From Bryobacterales bacterium (GTDB lineage: Bacteria; Acidobacteriota; Terriglobia; Bryobacterales; UBA6623): a stretch of DNA of 42,760 nucleotides. This document shows positions 25,711-34,546 of this stretch, piece by piece. The stretch's first letter is position 1. Each line of letters begins with the position of its first letter. The notes under the pieces were generated by a model that saw only the letters and a list, made by a program, of their open reading frames with translations, was not told the DNA's origin and made no database searches. The translations under genes and the position numbers were made by a program. Location of the stretch: NCBI GenBank assembly GCA_028819235.1, contig JAPPMC010000047.1:1-42760 (forward strand), given 5' to 3'.

Positions 25711-26137
25711 GGCGACGCCCCCACCGATGCCAGCCTATCCAAGCGAGCGCAGACCCGGCCAGTGCGGCCAAGATCCATCGCGGACCGTCTCCCGAGACGG
25801 GTCCTCCGACCACCCGCACGCTGCCGCCCTCGCCCACCTCGAACTCCAGTTCGGCCCTGTGCCCCAAGCCGTCGTCAACGACGATCCGCCACAAGCCCTG
25901 CGTGTCCGGGCGGAAGCGTGCGGTGCCCTCTTCGTCCGTCCGCAGGATCTGGCGGTAGCGGGTCGGGTCCGCCGGCGAGACCAGCCTCACCTCGGCCGAT
26001 GCGGGCAGACCTGCCCCATACGTGCACACCACCTCGACCGACCCCTCCCCTGGCAGGATCTGCGCTCGCAGCGCATGGCCCTCCGCTGAGGCGGGATGGA
26101 ACGTCCACACCACGGCCGCCAGCGCAAGTGCGGTCAG
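25697..26137 (-). CDS. NikL-like accessory protein of nickel/cobalt ECF transporter
   Basis: A 146-residue protein with a hydrophobic N-terminal segment ending PASA, an Ig-like carboxypeptidase-regulatory-type domain (VEVVCTYGAGLPASAEVRLV, RTDEEGTARFRPD, LWRIVVDDGLGHRAE), and a C-terminal membrane helix (WILAALAGSALAWIGW). NikL proteins of Ni ECF systems have this layout and a DGxGHR motif, and take the place of CbiN/NikN. No ATG, GTG or TTG lies at a fitting position; the best start is CTG 26137, whose CTGA overlaps the cbiM stop like the usual ATGA. GTG 26113 is an alternative but would cut the signal peptide. Confidence 0.7.
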   Translation of the reverse strand: MTALALAAVVWTFHPASAEGHALRAQILPGEGSVEVVCTYGAGLPASAEVRLVSPADPTRYRQILRTDEEGTARFRPDTQGLWRIVVDDGLGHRAELEFEVGEGGSVRVVGGPVSGDGPRWILAALAGSALAWIGWHRWGRRRALG

Positions 26138-26715
26138 GCCACGGCTAGCAGGTCCGGCCGCGCACGCCGGAAGAAGCGCACCGCCAATACGGTCACCAAG
26201 CCCTCCACGACCGCCACCGAAGCGAGGGCTGCCGCCACCGCGTAGAAGCCCCGACCGTAGTTCGCGGCCTCGAACTCCCAAGCCAGCAACAGCACTGGAA
26301 GCAGCGATCCGCAGAATCCCGCCAAGGCCGCCCGCACCCCGGAAGGCACTGCCCGGAGCCTCCAGATACCCGCCCCGACGAGCGTTCCGGAACCCATGTT
26401 CAGCGCGTTGACGCCCAGCGAGACGAGCCCTCCATGCTGCAGGAGCAGCGCCTGGAACAGCAAGCTGGCGAACAATGCCGGAAAGGCTCGCCTCCCCAGC
26501 AGGATTCCCAGCAGGCCCAGCATCGCCAAGTGCGCGGGCATCCCCATCAGCGGAAACTGAATTGTCGAGACCACGAAGGTCGCCGCTGCGGCCAGGCCCA
26601 TTCGGGACGCCTCCGGGACCTCTACCCGACGGCAGCTCAGCCCAAGCCAGACGGCGCTTCCGGCGAAAGCGGCCGCGCAGCCGGAAGTGGGGAGGATTCC
26701 ATCGGCCACGTGCAT
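26134..26715 (-). CDS. cbiM: CbiM/NikM-type S component of nickel/cobalt ECF transporter
   Basis: A 193-residue integral membrane protein binding Co2+ or Ni2+. It begins MHVADGILP: in this family the mature N-terminus inserts into the fold and His2 helps ligate the metal. FPLMGMPAHLAMLGLLGILLG matches the conserved second metal-site region, and there are about six hydrophobic segments. Cobalt and nickel members are hard to tell apart; the neighbouring NikL-like gene favours nickel. It starts 31 nt after the SurA-like gene, in the same direction as the alpha ribosomal operon, and overlaps the NikL-like gene. Confidence 0.87.
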   Translation of the reverse strand: MHVADGILPTSGCAAAFAGSAVWLGLSCRRVEVPEASRMGLAAAATFVVSTIQFPLMGMPAHLAMLGLLGILLGRRAFPALFASLLFQALLLQHGGLVSLGVNALNMGSGTLVGAGIWRLRAVPSGVRAALAGFCGSLLPVLLLAWEFEAANYGRGFYAVAAALASVAVVEGLVTVLAVRFFRRARPDLLAVA

Positions 26716-26746
26716 GGGGCATGAAGTTTAGCACTCGGGGCCTCGG

Positions 26747-27802
26747 TCAGGGCTCCGCGTCGGGATCCGCCGCGAGGCGCTCAGCGAGGTGGTTGCGAAT
26801 TCTCGAACGATTGCGCTCGACCTCGTAGATCGCCTCCCGCAGCAGCTGCTCCTTTCGGTTCGCGAGCACTTCACGTATCGCGTCCTGCACCTCAGGGCTG
26901 TCAAAGCTGCGCTGGCCGGCCTCCTCGACCGAAATCAGGCGCAGGATGCGGTACTCCCCGTCGGTCTCGATGATGTCAGACTGCTGGCCCGCGCGGAGCG
27001 CCCCAATGGCTCGGCGCAGCCTGATGTCCGCCCCGTCCATGGCCGACAGGGGGACAAATCCCATGTCCCCTCCGGTCGCCGCATACAGGGGATCCTCCGA
27101 GTACTCTTGGGCCAATGTTTCGAAGTCCGCCCCGCCCTGCAGCTGCTCGCGGATCCATCGTATCTTCTCGAGGGCGGCCTCAGGGCCTGTGACGTCGTCG
27201 TTCCTCAGGTTGGGTATGGGGGACAGTGCCGACTCCCCGACAAGGATCTGGGCCAGGCGCAGCTGCTGCTCATAGACCGAGAACGCTGCCTCATGGGCAT
27301 CGTAGTATGCCCGCATCTCGCCCGTGCGCACGCGCACCTTGGAAGAGGTCTCCTGCCTGATCATGCGCTCGATCGTCAGCGCGCGCCGCAAGTGCTCGCG
27401 GAGCCGGCCGACGGAGGCGCCGTTCGCTGCAAGGATGCGCTCAAGGGCATCGTCATCTCCCGCGGCGGCCCGCCGGCGGCTTACTGCCTCCTCGACCTCT
27501 TGGGACGACGCCTCCACGCCCCGGCTCTTGGCCCTGCGCAGCAGGATTCTCTGGTCGATCAGCTGCCGCAGCGCATGCAGGCGCCACCCTGCCGGCCGCG
27601 CCGCTGTCTCGACACTCGGCCAATCGTCCCGGCTGAGCCACTCGTGGAGCTCGATGTCCGAGAAGGTGATCCTCTGGCCGTCTACCGTCGCAGCCACCTG
27701 GATGCTGCCTGCAGACCAGCAGGCCTGCCCAAGAAGCAGCGGCACGGCCGCCAGCAAGCTGAGGCTGGATGGCTCAGCGTGCGTCCGCTCGGCAGGCGGC
27801 AC
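26747..27802 (-). CDS. SurA/PrsA-like parvulin peptidyl-prolyl isomerase
   Basis: A 351-residue exported foldase. A hydrophobic signal (about residues 13-31) is followed by a SurA-N-like helical chaperone region (about 38-170: ITFSDIELHEWLS, LRQLIDQRILLRRAKSRG). A parvulin domain spans about 180-290 (QLRLAQILVG, GADFETLAQEYSEDP, GGDMGFVP) and a C-terminal helix rich in Arg and Glu follows. It probably assists outer-membrane or secreted protein folding. GTG 27802 lies 2 nt after the rplQ stop, so it appears to be read as the last-but-ECF part of the alpha operon. No ATG start is available near the signal peptide. Confidence 0.87.
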   Translation of the reverse strand: MPPAERTHAEPSSLSLLAAVPLLLGQACWSAGSIQVAATVDGQRITFSDIELHEWLSRDDWPSVETAARPAGWRLHALRQLIDQRILLRRAKSRGVEASSQEVEEAVSRRRAAAGDDDALERILAANGASVGRLREHLRRALTIERMIRQETSSKVRVRTGEMRAYYDAHEAAFSVYEQQLRLAQILVGESALSPIPNLRNDDVTGPEAALEKIRWIREQLQGGADFETLAQEYSEDPLYAATGGDMGFVPLSAMDGADIRLRRAIGALRAGQQSDIIETDGEYRILRLISVEEAGQRSFDSPEVQDAIREVLANRKEQLLREAIYEVERNRSRIRNHLAERLAADPDAEP

Positions 27803-27804
27803 TC

Positions 27805-28254
27805 CTAGGACTGAGCTTCCGGCTCGTCGCCGCCCGACGACTCCCGGTCCATGCGCGACTCGCGCCTCGAGCGCTTGCGGGCCAGCGTCCGCTCCACGGA
27901 ACTGCCGAGCAACTCCAGGATGGCCGTTTCGGCACCGTCCCCCTTCCGGGGGCCAAGGCGCAGGATCCTCGTGTAGCCTCCCTGCCGGTCCGCGAATCGC
28001 GGCCCCAGCGTGTCGAACAGCTTGCGGACCGCTCGCGGCTCGTAGAGGTAGGCCGCCGCCTGCCGCCGCGCATGCAGCGTGTCGCGCTTGGCGAGAGTGA
28101 TCATCCGCTCGACGGAAGGACGGACCGCCTTGGCCTTCGTGACCGTGGTCTCGACTCGCTCGTGGAGGATCACGCTGGTGGTCAGCCCGCGCAGCAGAGC
28201 CTTGCGGGCGGACGGGCTGCGCTGCAGCTTGTAGCCGCCCTTGCGGTGCCTCAT
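27805..28254 (-). CDS. rplQ: 50S ribosomal protein L17
   Basis: A 149-residue large-subunit protein lining the exit-tunnel region. The core (residues 1-115) is standard: MRHRKGGYKLQRSPSARKAL, then RVETTVTKAKAVRPSVERMI and DRQGGYTRILRLGPRKGDGA. Beyond it is a charged tail of about 30 residues ending EPEAQS that most L17 proteins lack. It is 16 nt downstream of rpoA, the classical end of the alpha operon, but here the SurA-like gene follows almost directly. Confidence 0.97.
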   Translation of the reverse strand: MRHRKGGYKLQRSPSARKALLRGLTTSVILHERVETTVTKAKAVRPSVERMITLAKRDTLHARRQAAAYLYEPRAVRKLFDTLGPRFADRQGGYTRILRLGPRKGDGAETAILELLGSSVERTLARKRSRRESRMDRESSGGDEPEAQS

Positions 28255-28270
28255 GTTCCTGGCCCCCCGA

Positions 28271-29272
28271 CTATTCCAAGTTCTCGGCCGGACGGCGGTG
28301 GACCAGCCGCCCGCGCTCGTCCTGCAGCATCCCGAACCCCAGGCCCATCGCCTGCAGGATCTCCTTCAGCTCCGCAAGCGACTTGCGGCCGAAGTTCTTG
28401 ACGTTCAGCATGTCGTTCTCCGAGCGCGTCACCAGGTCGCCCACGGTCTGGATGTTGGCGTTCTTGAGGCAGTTGAACGAGCGCACCGACATGTCCAGCT
28501 CGTCGATCGACATGTTGAAGCGCTCTGCGGCAAGTTCGCCCTCCAGTTCGGGCAGCACTTCCTCGGCGCCCAGCTCGTCCTCGAAGTTGATGAAGATCTG
28601 CATGTGGTCCTTGAGCAGCTTCGCCGCCAGGCCGATGGCGTCCTGAGGTGCCACGGCCCCGTTGGTCCACAGCTCAAGGTTGAGCTTCTCGAAGTCGGTC
28701 GCCTGGCCCAGCCGCGCCTGCTCCACGTCATACTTGACACGGTGCACGGGCGAGTGCACGGAGTCGATCGGGATGAAGCCGACCGAGAGGTCCTCGTCGT
28801 AGTTCTTCTCGGCCGAGACGTACCCGCGACCGATCTTGACGCGCATCTCGATGTCCAGCACGGTGTCGTAGCTGACCGTCGCGATGTGCACGTTCGGGTC
28901 GAGGATCTCGACCTGGGAGTCGACCTCGATCGAGCCGCTGGTCACCTCCCCGGGCTCGGTAACGCGCAGTCGGATCATGCGCGGCCCGTCGCTGTGCAGC
29001 TTGAAGGGGATCTGCTTCAGGTTCAGGATGATGTCCGTGGCGTCCTCGACCACGCCGGGAATGGGACTGAACTCGTGCGCGACCCCGGCCACCCGCACGG
29101 CCGTGATCGCGGCCCCCTCGATCGAGCTAAGCAGGGCCCTGCGCAGGGAGTTGCCGATCGTCGTGCCAAAGCCCCGCTCGAACGGCTGGGCGCTGAACCT
29201 GCCGTATTTCTCGGACAGGGACTCGGAATTGACCGACAGCTTCTTCGGCCTCTGGAAACCTTTCCACAACAT
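28271..29272 (-). CDS. rpoA: DNA-directed RNA polymerase alpha subunit
   Basis: A 333-residue scaffold of RNA polymerase. The N-terminal dimerisation domain carries [19 protein letters not shown] and the beta/beta'-contact regions to about residue 235. After a linker the C-terminal domain (about 255-320) has [17 protein letters not shown] and [14 protein letters not shown], the DNA- and activator-binding helix-hairpin-helix. Length is typical. It lies between rpsD (44 nt) and rplQ (16 nt), the normal alpha-operon order. Confidence 0.98.
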   Translation of the reverse strand: MLWKGFQRPKKLSVNSESLSEKYGRFSAQPFERGFGTTIGNSLRRALLSSIEGAAITAVRVAGVAHEFSPIPGVVEDATDIILNLKQIPFKLHSDGPRMIRLRVTEPGEVTSGSIEVDSQVEILDPNVHIATVSYDTVLDIEMRVKIGRGYVSAEKNYDEDLSVGFIPIDSVHSPVHRVKYDVEQARLGQATDFEKLNLELWTNGAVAPQDAIGLAAKLLKDHMQIFINFEDELGAEEVLPELEGELAAERFNMSIDELDMSVRSFNCLKNANIQTVGDLVTRSENDMLNVKNFGRKSLAELKEILQAMGLGFGMLQDERGRLVHRRPAENLE

Positions 29273-29316
29273 GTGATAACCGCCTCTGTGTGGCGCCTGG
29301 CGACTCGCCGCCGGCG

Positions 29317-29934
29317 CTACCGGGAGTACAGCTCGACGATCAGCTGAGCGTCGATCTGCGTGCTCTCCAGGTCCTCCTTGGAAGGGTCGGCCACGACCCG
29401 GCCGCTCAACTCCTCCGTCGACCGCTCCAGCCAGGCCGGCGGCGCAGCGAAGACGGGCGCTTCCAGCGCCAGCCGGATCCCCCCGTGGCGCCGGCTCTTC
29501 TCGCGGACCGCCACCTCGTCCCCGGGATGCACCTGGTACGACGGGATATCGACCTTGACGGAGTTGACCTGCACGTGGCCGTGGTTGACAATCTGCCTTG
29601 CCTGTCGCCTTGAAACGGCGAAGCCCAAGCGGAAGACTACGTTGTCCAAGCGCCGCTCCAGCATCTTCAGCAGGTTGTCGCCCACGACGCCGGGCTGCTT
29701 CGCTGCAAGCTTGTAGTACCTGCGGAACTGGCGCTCCAATACATCATACATGAACCGCGCGCGCTGCTTCTCCCGCACCTGCAGGGCGTAGCCCAGCATC
29801 TTGCGCGGCCTCTGGGTCTTGCCGTGCTGGCCCGGCGGGTAGGGGCGCTTGTCCAAGAGGCGCTCGGACTTGGGGTCCAGCGCCATGCCAAGCCGCCGGG
29901 AGCGGCGCAGCAGCGGTCCTCGATTCCTTGCCAT
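29317..29934 (-). CDS. rpsD: 30S ribosomal protein S4
   Basis: A 205-residue primary assembly protein for 16S rRNA, and in many bacteria the translational repressor of the alpha operon. It has [10 protein letters not shown], the helical region [20 protein letters not shown], and the S4 RNA-binding domain [20 protein letters not shown] with VNHGHVQVN. The N-terminus lacks the four-Cys zinc site (C-minus form). ATG 29934 is chosen; the frame runs back to 30213 inside rpsK without support. It starts 17 nt after rpsK. Confidence 0.97.
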   Translation of the reverse strand: MARNRGPLLRRSRRLGMALDPKSERLLDKRPYPPGQHGKTQRPRKMLGYALQVREKQRARFMYDVLERQFRRYYKLAAKQPGVVGDNLLKMLERRLDNVVFRLGFAVSRRQARQIVNHGHVQVNSVKVDIPSYQVHPGDEVAVREKSRRHGGIRLALEAPVFAAPPAWLERSTEELSGRVVADPSKEDLESTQIDAQLIVELYSR

Positions 29935-29951
29935 TGTCTCCTCCGTGGCCC

Positions 29952-30353
29952 TCAGACGCGCCGCTTCTTGGGTGGCCGGCAGCCGTTGTGCGGGATGGGC
30001 GTGACGTCCTTGATGTGCGTGACCTGGATTCCGGCAGTGGCCAGGGCCCGGATCGCCGACTCGCGACCGCCGCCGGGGCCCTTGACGCGAACCGCGACTC
30101 GGACGACGCCGTGCTCCTTGGCGCGGTTGGCAGCAGTCAGACTGGCCTGCTGAGCGGCGAAGGGCGTGCCCTTCTGCGATCCGCGGAAGCCGAGCGAGCC
30201 TGAGCTGGACCACGCGATGGTGCGCCCGTCCACGTCGGTGATCGTCACGATGGTGTTGTTGAACGTCGCCTTGACGTGGACGATCCCGACCGGAACGTTC
30301 TTCTTCTGGCGGCTCTTGAACCGCTTCTTTCTCCTGCCCTTAGGCTTGGCCAT
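29952..30353 (-). CDS. rpsK: 30S ribosomal protein S11
   Basis: A 133-residue platform protein near the mRNA exit. After a basic N-terminus ([17 protein letters not shown]) come the family strands [55 protein letters not shown] and the end [18 protein letters not shown]. Length and sequence are ordinary. It starts 21 nt after rpsM and leads into rpsD. Confidence 0.98.
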   Translation of the reverse strand: MAKPKGRRKKRFKSRQKKNVPVGIVHVKATFNNTIVTITDVDGRTIAWSSSGSLGFRGSQKGTPFAAQQASLTAANRAKEHGVVRVAVRVKGPGGGRESAIRALATAGIQVTHIKDVTPIPHNGCRPPKKRRV

Positions 30354-30374
30354 TGCTCATTCCCTCCCGCGCGG

Positions 30375-30755
30375 CTACTTGGAAGCCTTCCTCTTGTTGG
30401 CGATCTGCCCGCGGCGCGGCCCCTTGCGGCTGCGCGCGTTCGTGTGCGTGCGCTGGCCGCGCACAGGCAGGCCGCGCCGATGGCGCAGGCCGCGGTAGCA
30501 CCCGATCTCCATGAGGCGGCGAATGTTGAGCTGCACTTCCTTGCGCAAGTCGCCCTCGACCCCGCCCTCCTCTTCAATCAGCTTGCGCAGCGCCGTGATC
30601 TCGCGGTCGTTCAGGTCGCCCATGCGCTTGCCGAAGTCGATCCCGGCCCGGTACAGCAGGGACCGCGCCCGCGTGAATCCGATCCCGTAGAGGTACGTCA
30701 GCGAAATCTCTGCCCTCTTGTTGTCGGGGATGTCGACGCCTTCCAGTCGTGCCAT
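30375..30755 (-). CDS. rpsM: 30S ribosomal protein S13
   Basis: A 126-residue head protein contacting the P-site tRNA and forming bridges to L5. [30 protein letters not shown], and the C-terminal [20 protein letters not shown] tail are typical. It begins 16 nt after rpmJ and marks the start of the alpha-operon block. Confidence 0.98.
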   Translation of the reverse strand: MARLEGVDIPDNKRAEISLTYLYGIGFTRARSLLYRAGIDFGKRMGDLNDREITALRKLIEEEGGVEGDLRKEVQLNIRRLMEIGCYRGLRHRRGLPVRGQRTHTNARSRKGPRRGQIANKRKASK

Positions 30756-30771
30756 GTCCGTCCTCCCGCTC

Positions 30772-30885
30772 CTATCCCTGGCGCTGCTTGTGCCTGGGGT
30801 TAATGCAGATCACGCGCAAGACGCCGCGCCTTCGGATGATCTTGCAGTCCTTGCACAGCCTCTTCACTGATGCTCGTACCTTCAT
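30772..30885 (-). CDS. rpmJ: 50S ribosomal protein L36
   Basis: A 37-residue ribosomal protein, translated by hand from this interval: it begins [15 protein letters not shown] and ends [12 protein letters not shown]. Cys11, Cys14, Cys27 and His32 form the zinc site of the C-plus type. Its ATG overlaps the infA stop (ATGA), and rpsM follows after 16 nt, the normal infA-rpmJ-rpsM order. Confidence 0.96.
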   Translation of the reverse strand: MKVRASVKRLCKDCKIIRRRGVLRVICINPRHKQRQG

Positions 30886-31148
30886 CGCTCCATCCTCTCC
30901 AGAATCCGGGCCCTGGTCACGTCCCGCTCCGCCAAGCGCAGGCGCACCCGGTCACCCGGAAGCAGGCGCAGGAAGGCCAGGCCGTGGCGTCCGGTCGCCG
31001 AGGCCGAGACCACGCCCCCGCCGTCCAACCGCACGCGATACAGCAGGCTCGGCAGCTCCTCGAGCACCGTGCCCGCCGGCTCCGGGGTGCCTGTTCCCCG
31101 GGCGCCCCCCTCCGCCGCACGCGCGCCGATATTCATATTCTCGCTCAT
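30882..31148 (-). CDS. infA: Translation initiation factor IF-1, divergent
   Basis: An 88-residue OB-fold factor that blocks the ribosomal A site during initiation. The core has [39 protein letters not shown] and position between map and rpmJ, all as expected for infA. It departs from ordinary IF-1 (about 72 residues) by a Gly/Ala-rich N-terminal extension of about 20 residues. The usual HISGKMRK stretch is replaced by SATGRHGLA, so the basic decoding-centre contacts are reduced. ATG 31148 overlaps the map stop (ATGA). ATG 31136 is an alternative start. A second, standard infA elsewhere in the genome is possible. Confidence 0.82.
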   Translation of the reverse strand: MSENMNIGARAAEGGARGTGTPEPAGTVLEELPSLLYRVRLDGGGVVSASATGRHGLAFLRLLPGDRVRLRLAERDVTRARILERMER

Positions 31149-31978
31149 GCCCTCGTCAGCAGCCTCGGGCCGTCCGCCGTGACCGCCACGCAGTGCTCGA
31201 AGTGCGCCGCGTACGATCCGTCCTGCGTCACGGCCGTGAAGTGGTCCCTGAGAATCCTCACCTCGGGCCTCCCTGCCGCGACCATCGGCTCGACGGCCAG
31301 CACCATCCCCTCCCTCAGGCGCACGTTTCTCACGCTCGGGGGCGGGTCGACGTGGTTGGGCACTTCCGGCTCCTCGTGCAGCGACCGGCCTATGCCGTGG
31401 CCCGCGAACTCCCGGACGATCGAGAACCCCGAGCGCTCCACGTGCCGCTGCACGGCGCGGGCGATGTCGAGCAGCCGACCGCCCGCGACCATCTTCTGGA
31501 CTGCCCGCTCTAGGGCTTCCCGCGTGACGCGCATGAGCCGGTCGGCCTCGGCGGAGACGTTTCCGACCGGGATGGTCGTCGCCGAATCCCCATAATACCC
31601 GTCCAGCTGCACCCCGCAGTCGACCTTCACGATGTCGCCCTCCCGCAGCCGGCGGCGGCGCGAGGGGATGCCGTGCACGACCTCTTCGTTCACAGAAGTG
31701 CACAGGGCGGTGGGAAACCTGCGGCCGACGTTCGGGACCAAGTAGCCCTTGAAGGCTGCTCTCGCGCCGGCATCGCGGATCATCGTCACTGCGAGCCGCT
31801 CCAGATCCATGGTCGTCACGCCCGGGCGCACAAGGTCGCTCACGGCCCGAAGCACGCGCGCCACGAGGCGCCCGCTGGCCCGCATCGCGTCCAGTTCCAT
31901 CGGGCTCTTGCGCACGATCCCAGCCGCCGGGCCGAGCCTGACCTTGGGGAGGCCGAAGCCCCAGCGCTGCCTAGGCAA
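31145..31978 (-). CDS. map: Methionine aminopeptidase, type I
   Basis: Removes the N-terminal Met from new proteins in the cytoplasm. The 277-residue pita-bread enzyme has VNEEVVHGIPS, the metal Asp pair in VKVDCGVQLDGYYGDSA, FAGHGIGRSLHEEPEVPN (metal His), EGMVLAVEPM (metal Glu) and the final FEHCVAV (metal Glu). TTG 31978 overlaps secY by 8 nt and has GGAGG 7 nt upstream, so I use it. GTG 31915 would remove about 21 residues and match the family N-terminus (RKSPMELDAMRASG). In many bacteria adk lies between secY and map; here it does not. Confidence 0.93.
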   Translation of the reverse strand: MPRQRWGFGLPKVRLGPAAGIVRKSPMELDAMRASGRLVARVLRAVSDLVRPGVTTMDLERLAVTMIRDAGARAAFKGYLVPNVGRRFPTALCTSVNEEVVHGIPSRRRRLREGDIVKVDCGVQLDGYYGDSATTIPVGNVSAEADRLMRVTREALERAVQKMVAGGRLLDIARAVQRHVERSGFSIVREFAGHGIGRSLHEEPEVPNHVDPPPSVRNVRLREGMVLAVEPMVAAGRPEVRILRDHFTAVTQDGSYAAHFEHCVAVTADGPRLLTRA

Positions 31979-33356
31979 AGGACCGCCTCCCGCGGATCCG
32001 CCCGGCGCGCGGCGTGAAGCCCTCGTAGTGGCGCATCAGCAGCTGGGACTCGATCTGGTTGACCGTGTCCATGGCCACGCCCACCACGATCAGCAGCGAC
32101 GTCCCCCCGAAGTAGAAGTTGACGTTTAGGCCGTCCAACAGCCAGCGCGGCAGGTTAGCGTCGGCCCAGTTCCCGATCAGGGGCAGGTGGTGGATCTTGG
32201 CGCCGAAGAGCATCAGGTCTGGGATCAGCGATATGGCGGCCAGGTACAGGCCCCCGACCAAGGTCAGCTTGGTCAGGATCTCGTTGATGTAGGCCGCGCT
32301 CGGCTTGCCCGAGCGGATGCCCGGTATGAAGCCGCCGTACTTGCGCATGTTGTCGGCGACCTCGTTAGGGTTGAAGATGATCGAGACGTAGAAGAAGCAG
32401 AAGAAGACGATCCCCAGCAGGTAGACCAGCTCGTAGAGAGGTTCTCCAGGGCGCAGGGTCTCAAGAATCCGCGTTAGGAGCGGGCTGTCGGCGAACATCA
32501 GCGTCAGGGTCTGCGGCAGCGAGAGTATCGACGAGGCGAAGATCACCGGGATCACGCCCCCGGCGTTCACCTTCAGCGGCAGGTGCGTGGACTGGCCGCC
32601 CATCATGCGCCGCCCGACGATGCGCCGGGCGTACTGCACGGGTATTCGGCGCTCTCCCCGCTCGACGAACACGATGAACGCGACCACGACCACCATGGCG
32701 ACGAGGATCACGACGGCCGCCAGCACGTTCCACTGCCCCGTCACGAAGACGTTCTCGTAGATGTTCTGGATCGCCCCGGGCAGGCCCACCACGATGCCGG
32801 CGAAAATGATCAGCGACATGCCGTTGCCGATGCCTCGCTCGGTGATCTGCTCGCCGAGCCACATGATGAACGCCGTCCCCGTGGTCAGCGTCAGGATCGT
32901 CATCAGGCGGAAGCCCCATCCCGGGTCGTAGGCCAAGCCCTGCTGCACTACCAGCTGTGCATAGGCGAAGGACTGCACGATGCTGATGCCGATCGTCAGG
33001 TAGCGCGTCCACTGGGTGATCTTGCGCCGACCCAGCTCGCCTTCCTTCTGCAGGCGCTCCAAGGTGGGCACGGCGACTGTGAGCAGCTGCAGGATGATCG
33101 ACGCCGTGATGTAGGGCATGATGCCCAGGGCGAAGATCGTCAGCTGGCTGAGCTGGCCCCCCGAAAACAGGTCCAGGAAGCCGAGCGCCGTGCCGCGCGC
33201 AGCCTCGAAGATGCGCTGCAGCTCCTCCGTGTTGACGCCTGGTGTGGGGATGTGGCCGCCCACTCGGTAGACGGCCAGCATCGAGAGCGTGAACAGCACT
33301 CGCCGGCGCAGGTCCGGGATGCGGAAGACGTTGCCGCAGGCCTCGAGCCACTTCAT
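31971..33356 (-). CDS. secY: Protein translocase subunit SecY
   Basis: The 461-residue channel subunit of the SecYEG translocon, with ten predicted membrane helices. Family stretches include [60 protein letters not shown] and a long cytoplasmic C-terminal tail (LRHYEG-like, then [10 protein letters not shown]). ATG 33356 overlaps the rplO stop (ATGA). Position after rplO is canonical, followed directly by map. Confidence 0.98.
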   Translation of the reverse strand: MKWLEACGNVFRIPDLRRRVLFTLSMLAVYRVGGHIPTPGVNTEELQRIFEAARGTALGFLDLFSGGQLSQLTIFALGIMPYITASIILQLLTVAVPTLERLQKEGELGRRKITQWTRYLTIGISIVQSFAYAQLVVQQGLAYDPGWGFRLMTILTLTTGTAFIMWLGEQITERGIGNGMSLIIFAGIVVGLPGAIQNIYENVFVTGQWNVLAAVVILVAMVVVVAFIVFVERGERRIPVQYARRIVGRRMMGGQSTHLPLKVNAGGVIPVIFASSILSLPQTLTLMFADSPLLTRILETLRPGEPLYELVYLLGIVFFCFFYVSIIFNPNEVADNMRKYGGFIPGIRSGKPSAAYINEILTKLTLVGGLYLAAISLIPDLMLFGAKIHHLPLIGNWADANLPRWLLDGLNVNFYFGGTSLLIVVGVAMDTVNQIESQLLMRHYEGFTPRAGRIRGRRSFA

Positions 33357-33814
33357 GGCTTGGATCCCGACCCGGCCCCGATCAGGACCGCCTTTCCGCC
33401 GGCCCGCTCGATCTTCTCGCGGGCGCTGGCGGAGAACTTGTGGGCCGTCACCGTCACCGGCCGCGAGATCTCGCCCTTGCCCAGGATCTTGAGGCCGTCG
33501 CGCAGCCTGCTGACCACTCCAGAGTCCAGCAGGCCGCTGGGCGTGAACTCGTCGCCGGAGAGCTCCTCAAGGCGCGAGACGTTGAGCACGGCGTACTCCT
33601 TCCGGTTGGGATTGGTGAAGCCGCGCTTGGGAACCTTCCGCACCAGCGGCATCTGCCCGCCCTCGAAGCCGCGCTTGCCGCTGTAGCCGGAACGGGAGCG
33701 CTGGCCCTTCTGCCCACGCCCGGCGGTCACGCCCAGTCCGGAGCCCGGGCCGCGACCGCGCCGCTTGCGCTTGCGCCGGGAGCCCGGCGCGGGCCGCAGT
33801 GTGCTGAGTTTCAT
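33353..33814 (-). CDS. rplO: 50S ribosomal protein L15
   Basis: A 153-residue assembly protein. The Gly- and Arg-rich N-terminal arm ([38 protein letters not shown]) and the globular C-terminal half with [19 protein letters not shown] are typical. It starts 13 nt after rpmD and overlaps secY. Confidence 0.98.
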   Translation of the reverse strand: MKLSTLRPAPGSRRKRKRRGRGPGSGLGVTAGRGQKGQRSRSGYSGKRGFEGGQMPLVRKVPKRGFTNPNRKEYAVLNVSRLEELSGDEFTPSGLLDSGVVSRLRDGLKILGKGEISRPVTVTAHKFSASAREKIERAGGKAVLIGAGSGSKP

Positions 33815-33827
33815 GACTGTTCCCCGC

Positions 33828-34010
33828 CTATTCGATCACTTCCACCAAGTGCGGCACCTTGGCCACCATGCCTCTTGTGGCCGGACCGTCCGGATGCACC
33901 ACAACCTGGTTGATGCGGCGCAGGCCGAGGCCACGAACCACCTTCTTGAGCTTGCCCGGCACGCCGATCGTGCTGCGCTTGAGCCGAATCTTGATCATCG
34001 GGCGTTCCAT
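33828..34010 (-). CDS. rpmD: 50S ribosomal protein L30
   Basis: A 60-residue protein: [20 protein letters not shown], then the L30 signature [20 protein letters not shown] and a closing strand [16 protein letters not shown] 34010 shares a base with the rpsE stop (TGATG); ATG 33998 is an alternative, giving a more standard N-terminus. The frame continues upstream inside rpsE without meaning. Confidence 0.96.
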   Translation of the reverse strand: MERPMIKIRLKRSTIGVPGKLKKVVRGLGLRRINQVVVHPDGPATRGMVAKVPHLVEVIE

Positions 34011-34528
34011 CAGCGGTTCCCTCCAATCTTGGCCGGATCCTTGCCGCGCAAGCGGGCGATCTCCTCGCGGCTGCGCAGCTGCGAAAGGCCGTTGAATGTG
34101 GCCTTGACGACATTGTGGGGATTGCGCGACCCAATGCACTTGGTCAGCACGTTCTGGATGCCGGCAGCCTCGACGACCTTGCGGACCGCACCGCCGGCGA
34201 TCTTTCCCTTGCCCTCGCGCGCTGGCTTGAGCAGCACGCGCCCGGCGCCGAAGACCCCCAGGACCTCGTGGGGGATCGTGGGTCCCAGCACGTTGACCTG
34301 GATCAGGTTCTTCTTGGCCTTCTCGATCGCCTTGCGGATCGCCGAGGGAACTTCCTTGGCCTTCCCCTTGGCATAGCCCGCGACGTGCTTCTCGGGGTCG
34401 CCGACGACCACAAGCGCCGTGAAGCTGAGGTTCTTGCCGCCCTTGACGACCTTCGTGACCCGGTTGATGTCGACGACCTCGTCGGTCAGCTGCAGGTCGG
34501 CGCGCTCGATGTTTTGCCGCGATTCCAT
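34010..34528 (-). CDS. rpsE: 30S ribosomal protein S5
   Basis: A 172-residue fidelity protein. The double-stranded RNA-binding half has [20 protein letters not shown] and [20 protein letters not shown]. The second half has [20 protein letters not shown] and [21 protein letters not shown] lies a few bases before ATG 34528. It is 18 nt after rplR and coupled to rpmD. Confidence 0.98.
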   Translation of the reverse strand: MESRQNIERADLQLTDEVVDINRVTKVVKGGKNLSFTALVVVGDPEKHVAGYAKGKAKEVPSAIRKAIEKAKKNLIQVNVLGPTIPHEVLGVFGAGRVLLKPAREGKGKIAGGAVRKVVEAAGIQNVLTKCIGSRNPHNVVKATFNGLSQLRSREEIARLRGKDPAKIGGNR

Positions 34529-34546
34529 GGTTTCCCCCTTTGCGCC

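Noticed and set aside
26138..26734. An extension of the NikL-like frame upstream, giving a 345-residue protein.
   Set aside because: The added part is Arg/Gly-rich and lies wholly inside cbiM in another frame.
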